A stretch of 6,585 bases of DNA from Actinomycetota bacterium (GCA_014360385.1 JACIXO010000072.1:1-6585); one strand, 5' to 3'. Counted from the first letter of the stretch, positions 1 through 5,427 are shown. Translations and numbers: made by a program. The notes: generated from the letters alone by a model not told the origin.

Positions 1-178
1 CCCTCTACTACTTTTTCGACTAATAGTACTTTTAAAAAAGTACTATGTTTTTGAAAGTTTTATTTTAAACAATTATTACAGCTATGTCACTATATCCTTG
101 CTAATACCAATTGAAGGTCTACCAAATATCTATCAATAAGAGTATCGCTATTATGCTGTTAAACACCCACTTTACGTT
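1..178. other. Gene-free region downstream of the sugar kinase gene
   Basis: I see no coding region with a credible start and ribosome binding site on either strand here. Read on the minus strand it is the 3' flank of the ROK kinase gene. No GC-rich hairpin followed by a T run ends that transcript, so transcription may continue out of the window or end with Rho. The only strong structure is the AT-rich palindrome at 23-46, listed separately. Confidence 0.5.
23..46. promoter_or_regulatory. Perfect 11+11 bp palindrome, candidate operator
   Basis: The left arm ATAGTACTTTT (23-33) and right arm AAAAGTACTAT (36-46) are exact inverted repeats with a 2-nt AA spacer. The two-base spacer is too short for an RNA hairpin loop unless the inner pairs open, and no T run follows that would favour a terminator. 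A perfect, closely spaced AT-rich dyad of this size fits a binding site for a dimeric repressor, for instance of the ROK or LacI type, both common in sugar loci. The gene it would control would lie to the left of the window. The protein and target are inference; only the symmetry is observed. Confidence 0.4.
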
Positions 179-1132
179 TCATAATTGTGCATTTTTGATA
201 CTCTGACATAGTCTCAGAGCTCCATATAATACAGCTTCCTCACCCAAAGGTGATTTAATAATATTGCAAGTCCTATCACGATATGTATATGATCTTTCTC
301 TGACAGTGTGTCTTATAATCTCGAGAATCATCGTGCTACTTTCAACCACACCCCCTGATAATATCACCAAACTAGGATCGAGAATTGTTACCAAATTGGC
401 AATAGCTAACCCAATGATTTGACCAGCCTTTGAAATTATTCTAACTGCTACCGGATCACCATTTTCTGCTGCTGCAAGAACGTCTTTAGCCTCAATATCA
501 ATGAGATTTTGTAATACAGATGGTTCTCCACGGTTTAAACAAGCTGTAGCCTGGGATGCAATAGCTGGTCCCGAAGCAATAGCCTCAAGGCATCCATGGT
601 TGCCACACCCACAGAGGGGACCTTCTTCATCTATAGTTATATGTCCAAGTTCACCTGCCCTCATCTTATCTCCAGCATAAACCTTCCCGTTGGCGAAAAT
701 CCCCAGCCCAATACCGGTACCTATTGTAATACACACAAAATTGTCCTTCTTTTTAGCAGCACCATAATACTTCTCTCCTAACACCATAGCTCTTACATCG
801 TGATCAACAATAGTTCTAACACCCATATTTCTCTCCAGTATATCTTTAATTGACACGTTTATCCATCCAGGAAAATTGGGAGAAAATTCCATCACTCCAT
901 TTTTGGAATCAACCAACCCTGGAGCTGCTACACCTATGCTTCTTAAGTCTTCAAATTTGATTTTGGTTGTAGCAAGAAGGCTATGTACTGTTTCATTAAT
1001 CCTAAGAAACCAATCTTTGAACCCCTTTTCTGGAGCAGTAAGAAATTTTACTTTGTTAATCAATTTAGCATCCGACTCAAATATACCAACAAGAGTCTTG
1101 GTTCCACCAAGGTCAACCGCTAGATAATACAA
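179..1132 (-). CDS. ROK-family sugar kinase (glucokinase-like)
   Basis: This is a cytoplasmic ATP-dependent kinase that phosphorylates a hexose, most simply glucose to glucose-6-phosphate. Its 317 residues are the usual ROK kinase length, and no N-terminal helix-turn-helix is present, so it is an enzyme and not a ROK repressor. Visible motifs are the phosphate-binding DLGGTK (7-12), the presumed catalytic Asp112, the glycine-rich ITIGTGIGLG (136-144 region), ELGH (161-164), the zinc site made by His164 with CGCGNHGC (Cys174, Cys176, Cys181), Glu183 in CLEA, and LSGG (259-262). The start must be TTG, because a TGA lies in frame two codons upstream; AAAGGAG lies 10 nt before it. It is the last gene of the minus-strand group, 101 nt after the isomerase gene. 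One oddity is that the usual Asn-Asp pair before the catalytic Asp reads His111-Asp112, so the true sugar may not be glucose. The family is certain; the substrate is not. Confidence 0.9.
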   Translation of the reverse strand: MYYLAVDLGGTKTLVGIFESDAKLINKVKFLTAPEKGFKDWFLRINETVHSLLATTKIKFEDLRSIGVAAPGLVDSKNGVMEFSPNFPGWINVSIKDILERNMGVRTIVDHDVRAMVLGEKYYGAAKKKDNFVCITIGTGIGLGIFANGKVYAGDKMRAGELGHITIDEEGPLCGCGNHGCLEAIASGPAIASQATACLNRGEPSVLQNLIDIEAKDVLAAAENGDPVAVRIISKAGQIIGLAIANLVTILDPSLVILSGGVVESSTMILEIIRHTVRERSYTYRDRTCNIIKSPLGEEAVLYGALRLCQSIKNAQL

Positions 1133-1233
1133 TATTCACACACTCCTTTTACTAACAAATACAAGAAATTGATGATTAAACTCCAATGTATCCTAAGAAT
1201 TGACACTTTTTTTGTGCTTCTCCCAATATTAGG
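1133..1233 (-). promoter_or_regulatory. Spacer between isomerase and kinase genes with a clear ribosome binding site
   Basis: This 101-nt spacer holds the kinase ribosome binding site AAAAGGAG (1150-1143), 10 nt ahead of the TTG start. I see no convincing terminator and no good minus-strand promoter pair, so cotranscription of the two genes is the simplest reading. Confidence 0.5.
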
Positions 1234-1794
1234 TTAAGAATGGCCTCCTCTCCTCAGAATCTTTGGCCTGCCATTGACCTCCATTGCAACAATTTTGACG
1301 TCTCCCTTCCGCAAACATGTATAATTATGACCAGCATCAGCGGGTACAACATAGAAGCAGATAAATGGTTCTTCTCCAGTATTTACAGTGCGATGCCACC
1401 ACTTCGGTGGTACATAAGCAGCAAAACCAGGCTTCAGACGTATATATAATGCTTGGCCATCGAACGACTGCAAAATTAAATACCCTTCTCCTTTTAAACA
1501 AAAATAAACCTCGCCTGCGTCTTCCTTTTCATGAAAATGTCCTTTAGTCATAAAATACTCATGCCCAATCCTGCCAGGATAAACAATACTTGTGCCGAAC
1601 TCCAAGTTTCTTGAACCTGTCGCAGGAATAACTCTGTAAACCCTGTAAACAAGCGGATCTCTATCCTTCAACACAGATTCCACATAGTTAGAATCAACAA
1701 AACAAGACCTTAGCTCACTTAGATGCCTTTCTACCTTTGCATGGCAATGATTAAGATTACCATTGTCTAAGTCAACTCTTGTTCTATACCACAT
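1234..1794 (-). CDS. Cupin-type (archaeal-type) glucose-6-phosphate isomerase
   Basis: This is a metal-dependent cytoplasmic enzyme interconverting glucose-6-phosphate and fructose-6-phosphate. It belongs to the small cupin family known from Pyrococcus furiosus and unrelated to ordinary Pgi. From ATG at 1794 it has 186 residues, close to the roughly 189 of the Pyrococcus enzyme. It shows TKGHFH (82-88) and Glu95 in GEVYF. It also shows VPPxWWHRTVN with His134, and PADAGHNY (151-158). His86, His88, Glu95 and His134 are the expected metal ligands, two residues behind the Pyrococcus numbering. The frame stays open to a TTG at 1830, but AGGAG (1810-1806) lies inside that extension, 8 nt before a TTG at 1797 and 11 nt before ATG 1794, so the true start is one of those two. 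By remembered alignment, the position of Pyrococcus Tyr152 is Val150 here. It lies upstream of the kinase, which would supply its substrate. Confidence 0.9.
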   Translation of the reverse strand: MWYRTRVDLDNGNLNHCHAKVERHLSELRSCFVDSNYVESVLKDRDPLVYRVYRVIPATGSRNLEFGTSIVYPGRIGHEYFMTKGHFHEKEDAGEVYFCLKGEGYLILQSFDGQALYIRLKPGFAAYVPPKWWHRTVNTGEEPFICFYVVPADAGHNYTCLRKGDVKIVAMEVNGRPKILRRGGHS

Positions 1795-1845
1795 CAATTG
1801 CCTAGCTCCTCTCTCAATCAGTTTTCCCAATTACTTTTTGGATAC

Positions 1846-1872
1846 TTAAAAAGAGTTCTCAAATAAACTCTT
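1846..1872 (-). terminator. Weak terminator-like hairpin before the isomerase gene
   Basis: On the minus strand AAGAGTT (1872-1866) and AACTCTT (1857-1851) can pair over an 8-nt loop, and the stem runs into five T residues. The stem has only two G-C pairs, so termination would be weak. It could end some transcripts from the transketolase-epimerase genes about 50 nt before the isomerase start, or be chance in AT-rich DNA. Confidence 0.25.
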
Positions 1873-2112
1873 GGTTGATTCTGCCCTTTCACGTACAAAT
1901 TTTTCGCTTGCCTTCTAATCCTGGAGTCTTTATCACTATAAACCAGCTTCTACTATCCTAAAAAATTCTCCCTCTCAATGTAGCACCTTTTCTTGCTAGC
2001 TTTCCCGATACCAACGATGCGCGCGAGGCTTACATTTCTGTCTACTATTGATATCTCATTGTTCGGCACGAGCCAAAGTATACTTTAGTCAGAGTGTTAC
2101 AATGCGTCACGC

Positions 2113-2140
2113 TGTCAAAAAGACAATTTGTCCGGTGTCT
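2113..2140. repeat. Clustered TGTC/GACA motifs, possible transposon-end remnant
   Basis: Four copies of one tetramer crowd into 27 bases: TGTC at 2113-2116, its reverse complement GACA at 2122-2125, then TGTC at 2129-2132 and 2136-2139. They make nested inverted repeats: TGTC-AAAAA-GACA, GACAA-T-TTGTC, and AGACA (2121-2125) with TGTCT (2136-2140). Repeated TGT/TGTC end motifs are a feature of IS21 and IS481-like element ends, from general knowledge. No transposase gene is present, so at most this is a footprint. Confidence 0.3.
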
Positions 2141-2258
2141 CATTTACTCGATCATGCATTGTTTCGCCATTTTAAGTGAGTTCCATAATATGCCTGAATT
2201 CCCATTGCAATGGACTTAGTTACAACATCATTAATAGCCTAGTGCATATTAGCTTAGA

Positions 2259-2930
2259 TTATTTACCAGGAACCGATTGACCGCTTGAACCCTTAATAAG
2301 CTCCATAAGTTTACCCACATTAGGATTTTGGAACAGAGCAGTTCCCATCACTAGTGTATCTGCACCGCTCTCTATTACTCTCAAAACATTATCCAAGTTT
2401 ATGCCTCCATCTGCTGCCACCGTCACCTGTAGACCTAACTTATTAATTCTCAGCTTTGCTTCAGCTATTACAGGCAGGGTATTCTCACATAACCGTTGAC
2501 CCCCAAATCCAGGAGGGACAGTCATAATTAAAAGTCTATCCACAAGACTAAGATATCTATCTACTAGATCAAGAGACAAACGAGGACTAACCGCCAAGCC
2601 AGACTTTACACCCGATTTCTTAATTTTCTGTAAACTTTCCTCTAGCTTTCTACAACTTTCAGGATGGAGAGTTATTATATCACTTCCACATCCAATAAAG
2701 AGATCCACAAAAGAGTCTCCATGCTCAACCTCCAAGTGAGCCTCCACAGGAAGAGATGTCAATCTCTTAAGTGAATGAATAAATTGCGGCCCAAATCCAA
2801 AATTACATACATAGTGCCCATCCATTATGTCTACATGCAGTCCATTCACTCCCAATTCTTCAGCCTTTATAACCTCTCTAGCCAAATCGAGTACATTAGC
2901 AGCTAATATGGAAGCAAAAACCTCCACCAC
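2259..2930 (-). CDS. Ribulose-phosphate 3-epimerase family protein
   Basis: This is a cytoplasmic TIM-barrel metalloenzyme, expected to interconvert ribulose-5-phosphate and xylulose-5-phosphate. Its 223 residues match the family length. The four metal and catalytic positions are present: His32 and Asp34 in HVDIMDGH, His65 in AHLEV, and Asp174 in AADGG. The phosphate-loop segment PPGFGGQ (139-145) and MGTALF (195-200) are also clear. GTG at 2930 is chosen as start because the strong GGAGGTG (2946-2940) ends 9 nt before it; a second GTG follows directly. Unusual residues are Glu67 where the family has the Met of HLM, Cys42 where Pro is usual, and Pro139 where Asn or Asp precedes PGFGGQ. These may change substrate. 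Allulose-6-phosphate 3-epimerase (AlsE-like) is the main alternative; the ITLHPE segment recalls AlsE, while DGGI is more Rpe-like. It sits 196 nt after the transketolase genes, whose substrate it would supply. Confidence 0.85.
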   Translation of the reverse strand: MVEVFASILAANVLDLAREVIKAEELGVNGLHVDIMDGHYVCNFGFGPQFIHSLKRLTSLPVEAHLEVEHGDSFVDLFIGCGSDIITLHPESCRKLEESLQKIKKSGVKSGLAVSPRLSLDLVDRYLSLVDRLLIMTVPPGFGGQRLCENTLPVIAEAKLRINKLGLQVTVAADGGINLDNVLRVIESGADTLVMGTALFQNPNVGKLMELIKGSSGQSVPGK

Positions 2931-2939
2931 AAGCTATCG

Positions 2940-2946
2940 CACCTCC
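2940..2946 (-). promoter_or_regulatory. Strong ribosome binding site fixing the epimerase GTG start
   Basis: GGAGGTG on the minus strand nearly completes the anti-16S consensus and lies 9 nt before GTG at 2930, which decides that non-ATG start. Confidence 0.7.
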
Positions 2947-3098
2947 AATAGCTCAAAATCCATTAATTAAATTTGATCTGCTTTTGTAGAATTGCATAAC
3001 ACTCCATAATATCCCCTCGCACCAATTCTCTGGTTCAACCCAAACGTATTTTAAGACAAGCACTTAATTTGTGATATTTCATTTTGTTTAGAAACCTT

Positions 3099-3116
3099 AT
3101 CCCCTATCCAGGGGGT
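3099..3116. other. Hairpin just after the transketolase C-terminal subunit stop
   Basis: On the minus strand ACCCCCT (3116-3110), loop GGAT and AGGGGAT (3105-3099) form a 7-bp stem with one G-T pair, starting 10 nt after the stop codon. It is by far the most GC-rich dyad in the spacer, but the following bases AAGGTTTC are not a T run, so it is not a standard intrinsic terminator. It may protect the 3' end of a processed transketolase message or attenuate readthrough into the epimerase gene. Confidence 0.4.
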
Positions 3117-3126
3117 CTTACAATAC

Positions 3127-4089
3127 CTAACGACAGACAGCCCTTCCAGTCTTCTTTTTGTTTAGAACCTCTTTAGCTTTCTCAACAATGTCACCTGCAG
3201 TTATTCCATATTTTTTCATCAACTCCTTTGGAGAACCAGATTCACCAAAAGTATCTTTTACACCTACCATGCCTAAAGCAACCCAGCATTCTGTTGATAA
3301 AAGCTCAGCAACTGCACTACCTAACCCTCCCACAATACTATGTTCCTCTGCCGTAATCAAAGCCCCACATCTTTTAGCCGTTTCCAAAACAGTTTCCCTG
3401 TCAAGAGGTTTTATGGTGTGAACATTAATTACAGCCGACTCTACACCCTCGGAGGAGAGTATTTCAGCCGCTTTCAGTGATTCGCTTACCATAATCCCTG
3501 TAGCAAGTATTGCCAAATCTGACCCATCGCGTAAAACATTAGCTCTCCCAATTTCAAAATGTGAGCACTTGCTAGTAACTGTAGGAACTGGAACCCTGCC
3601 TAATCGTATGTAAACAGGTCCATATATTCGTACTGCCGCTCTGAGAGCCTTTTCAACCTCAAATGCATCAGCAGGCACAATAACCTTCATATTAGGTAAG
3701 ACCCTCATCAAAGCAATATCTTCTATTGACTGATGTGATGCTCCATCCTCACCCACAGTTATACCGCCATGTGTAGCTACAATCTTCACGTTACAGTTAC
3801 CGTACGCAATAGTATTCCTTACTTGATCAAATGCTCTTCCTGTAGCAAACACAGCAAACGTGCTTGCAATAGGAATCAAGCCAGTTAAAGATAGACCAGC
3901 AGCAACACCCATAAGATTTTGTTCGGCCACTCCCACGTTGAAAAACCTCTCAGGAAACTGCCTAGCAAATAGGGATGTCCTAGTTGCTTTAGACACATCA
4001 GCATCTACCACTACTATCTTCGGGTTCTCTACTCCTAAACTAACGAGCACCTCTCCGTAAGCATCTCGAGTAGATCTCGTTCCTTCCAA
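3127..4089 (-). CDS. Transketolase, C-terminal subunit
   Basis: This is the pyrimidine-binding and C-terminal half of a split transketolase. It works with the N-terminal subunit to transfer two-carbon ketol units in the non-oxidative pentose phosphate pathway. Its 320 residues are normal for split C-subunits. Visible are DADVSKAT (29-36), NVGVAEQN (51-58) with the thiamine-diphosphate activating Glu56, STFAVFATGRAFDQVRN (76-92), THGGITVGEDGASHQ (106-120), PADAFE (139-144), IRLGR (161-165), and EEHSIVGGLGSAVAE (248-262). FGESGSPKELMKKYGIT closes the C-terminal domain (281-297). The start is TTG at 4089, with AGGTGG 9 nt upstream. The gene begins inside the end of the N-subunit gene in another frame, with a 55-nt overlap, so translational coupling to keep a 1:1 ratio is likely. 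The family also resembles DXS and the pyruvate dehydrogenase E1 beta chain, but the paired N-subunit makes transketolase the firm choice. Confidence 0.95.
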   Translation of the reverse strand: MEGTRSTRDAYGEVLVSLGVENPKIVVVDADVSKATRTSLFARQFPERFFNVGVAEQNLMGVAAGLSLTGLIPIASTFAVFATGRAFDQVRNTIAYGNCNVKIVATHGGITVGEDGASHQSIEDIALMRVLPNMKVIVPADAFEVEKALRAAVRIYGPVYIRLGRVPVPTVTSKCSHFEIGRANVLRDGSDLAILATGIMVSESLKAAEILSSEGVESAVINVHTIKPLDRETVLETAKRCGALITAEEHSIVGGLGSAVAELLSTECWVALGMVGVKDTFGESGSPKELMKKYGITAGDIVEKAKEVLNKKKTGRAVCR

Positions 4090-4916
4090 TAGATTTCACC
4101 ACCTAGTTCTATTAGAGCTGCTTTCAATTGACTCTCATTAAGAGGCTTTCCATGGTAATCATTATTGTTTTCTAAAAAAGAAACTCCCTTGCCCTTTACA
4201 GTTTTAGCAATAATTACAAAAGGACCTCTCCTATACATAGAAGCTTTTTTTAAACCCCTTACAATTTGACCAATATTATGACCATCTATTTCCAGCACCT
4301 TCCAGCCAAAAGACTTCCATTTCAGTACAAGCGGACTAATATTCATCACTTCACACAGCTTCCCATCAACCTGGAAACCATTGAAATCCACTATTGCTAT
4401 CAGGTTTGAGAGAGAATAATGACTTGCAAACAAAGCTGCCTCCCAAACTTGGCCCTCATCAAGTTCCCCATCACCTAGAAGCACGCAGACTCTCGAATCA
4501 CTATTACATAACCTTAGGCCTGCTGCAATGCCACACGCCACTGATAATCCCTGACCTAGTGAACCTGTTGATACTTCTACCCCTGGAGTCTTAATACTAG
4601 ATGGATGACCCTGCAAACGACTATCAATTCTCCGTAACGTTAGAAGCTCATTAGGAGAAAAGTATCCACAGAGGGCCAAAGCAGCATAAAGCACTGGGGC
4701 ACTATGTCCCTTGCTTAATATGAATCTATCTCTCTTCATCCAATTAGGATCATCCGGGTTGTGCCGCAAAAACCAAAAGTACAAAGTAGCTACTATATCA
4801 GCCGATGACAAGGCACCCCCAGGATGACCAGACCCAGCAACAGTAGTCATAACCAAGACCAGCTTACGTATCTGAGTAGCTTTCTCCCTTATTAATTTCA
4901 ATAACTCCTTTGCCAA
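4035..4916 (-). CDS. Transketolase, N-terminal subunit
   Basis: This is the diphosphate-binding half of a split, thiamine-diphosphate dependent transketolase, acting in the cytoplasm with the C-subunit encoded next to it. From TTG at 4916 it has 293 residues. Visible are GSGHPGG (28-34), SKGHSAP (68-74), QGHPS (102-106), STGSLGQGL (116-124) and the thiamine-diphosphate and magnesium motif GDGELDEG (148-155), completed by DFNGFQVDG (177-185). DYHGKP (253-258) follows. The frame extends to TTG 4946, but that start has no well-spaced binding site. TTG 4916 has AAGAAAGG 7 nt before it and gives the usual family N-terminus. The last 20 or so residues after ELGG run beyond the common family end and overlap the C-subunit gene. 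It is the first gene of the minus-strand operon and faces the transporter gene. Confidence 0.93.
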   Translation of the reverse strand: MAKELLKLIREKATQIRKLVLVMTTVAGSGHPGGALSSADIVATLYFWFLRHNPDDPNWMKRDRFILSKGHSAPVLYAALALCGYFSPNELLTLRRIDSRLQGHPSSIKTPGVEVSTGSLGQGLSVACGIAAGLRLCNSDSRVCVLLGDGELDEGQVWEAALFASHYSLSNLIAIVDFNGFQVDGKLCEVMNISPLVLKWKSFGWKVLEIDGHNIGQIVRGLKKASMYRRGPFVIIAKTVKGKGVSFLENNNDYHGKPLNESQLKAALIELGGEIYWKERDLLEMLTERCSLV

Positions 4917-5005
4917 TACACAGCCTTTCTTACATCTATGGACCAAAGCCTTTGAAAGCTAAACAACCTTTCCAGCAAGATTAAGTCAAGAATTCACATG
5001 CATTC

Positions 5006-5027
5006 ATTATAAAATAGTGTCATTATA
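5006..5027 (-). promoter_or_regulatory. Candidate -10 boxes for the transketolase operon
   Basis: Two exact TATAAT hexamers lie on the minus strand at 5027-5022 and 5011-5006, about 90 to 110 nt upstream of the first transketolase gene. Neither has a good -35 box at 16-18 nt (the best is AATACA at 5034-5029 for the second), so an activator, or a promoter read with only the -10 element, would be needed. In DNA this AT-rich one of them could be chance. Confidence 0.3.
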
Positions 5028-5085
5028 CTGTATTAGGAATTTACAATACTAAGAAACTCTTCTCCAGGTCATATTTATTAAAAAG

Positions 5086-5113
5086 TTGCAAAAAATAGTC
5101 ATACTGCTATAAT
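5086..5113 (+). promoter_or_regulatory. Sigma70-type promoter for the sugar-binding lipoprotein
   Basis: TTGCAA (5086-5091) and a perfect TATAAT (5108-5113) are separated by 16 nt, and TGC directly before the -10 box makes an extended -10 element. Transcription would begin near 5120, leaving a leader of about 370 nt before the lipoprotein gene. This is the best promoter I can find in the window. Confidence 0.55.
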
Positions 5114-5126
5114 ATATCATAAATTA

Positions 5127-5146
5127 TATAATATTCAAATATTGTA
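5127..5146. promoter_or_regulatory. AT-rich dyad just downstream of the promoter, candidate operator
   Basis: AATATT (5130-5135) and AATATT (5138-5143) flank a CA centre, and the symmetry extends to 5127-5146 with a single mismatch. The dyad covers the region just after the predicted start of transcription, a classical place for a repressor to block elongation. The DNA is low in complexity, so the symmetry has a fair chance of being accidental. Confidence 0.3.
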
Positions 5147-5210
5147 ACATTATTACTATCATTTACTTTCCATAGTGTTACTTAAAAATGGAATATAATA
5201 GGAGGTTGAA

Positions 5211-5349
5211 GAAGCTGACTAGAAGTATGTATCTTAGCTGTCTTTATACAACGTGCTTCCCTCTAAGACCAAGATCTTGTTTAGAGATTCTGCTTATCTA
5301 TCTAATTTGATCCGAGGATAAAATAAATGAGATTGCAGTTAGCAGCTTC
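5211..5349 (+). ncRNA. Potentially structured 5' leader of the lipoprotein mRNA
   Basis: Three pairings can form together. A closing helix joins GAAGCTG (5211-5217) and CAGCTTC (5343-5349). Inside it lies a 9-bp hairpin of GAAGTATGT (5222-5230) with ACGTGCTTC (5251-5259), which includes two G-U pairs. A second hairpin joins CTCTAA (5261-5266) and TTAGAG (5281-5286) around the 10-nt palindrome CAAGATCTTG (5270-5279). The arrangement is a multi-branched fold closed by a base helix, the general plan of a cis-regulatory RNA. It matches no class I know, and no T run marks a terminator. Only complementarity is seen; function is inference. Confidence 0.25.
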
Positions 5350-5427
5350 ATTGGAGATAGGCTTAGAAAAAAGTGATACTTTAGATGGTTCACAATATTA
5401 AGATGAAAGGAGGTGTAAAATTAAATT

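Larger units (their letters stand above)
1795..2258. other. Gene-poor gap between epimerase and isomerase genes, possibly a decayed insertion
   Basis: No intact gene is visible in this 464-nt stretch, which is far longer than the other spacers in the operon. It holds a GC-rich patch (GCGCGCGAGG near 2020-2028) unlike the AT-rich surroundings, a cluster of TGTC/GACA motifs at 2113-2140, and a 12-bp perfect palindrome CCATTGCAATGG at 2202-2213. One minus-strand frame is open from 2084 to 1821 except for two adjacent TAG codons at 1955-1950, giving two 43-codon stretches without a recognisable product. A weak hairpin stands in front of the isomerase gene. A transposon footprint or decayed gene is the likeliest explanation, but I recognise no family with confidence. 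Confidence 0.4.

Noticed and set aside
1..30. Resemblance of the left edge to the 3' end of a 23S rRNA gene
   Set aside because: Only a short CGACTAATAGT stretch is reminiscent; the surrounding conserved rRNA bases are missing and the bases form part of a palindrome.
596..1127. Plus-strand open frames opposite the kinase gene
   Set aside because: They lie wholly antisense to a gene with intact family motifs, have no ribosome binding sites and resemble no protein.
1200..1230. Plus-strand TTGACA that could make an antisense promoter into the isomerase gene
   Set aside because: The -35 hexamer is perfect, but the best hexamers at 18-19 nt (CAATAT, AATATT) match TATAAT at only 3-4 positions, so chance is more likely.
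1795..1830. Longer isomerase start at TTG 1830
   Set aside because: There is no binding site before it, the true AGGAG lies inside the extension, and the longer form adds 12 residues absent from the family.
3158..4594. Plus-strand open frames opposite the transketolase genes
   Set aside because: They are mirror frames of two well-conserved genes, with no start signals of their own.
4917..4946. Longer transketolase N-subunit start at TTG 4946
   Set aside because: The only AGG is 2 nt before that codon, too close to work, whereas TTG 4916 has a well-spaced purine-rich site and gives the normal N-terminus.
5194..5199. Second plus-strand TATAAT as an alternative promoter
   Set aside because: The -10 box is exact, but no -35 box is found at 15-18 nt; the promoter at 5086-5113 is clearly better.
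5188..5310. Forty-codon plus-strand frame in the leader
   Set aside because: Its ATG has no binding site, the AGGAGG at 5200-5205 is inside it and best placed for a CTG, and the product looks like no protein.
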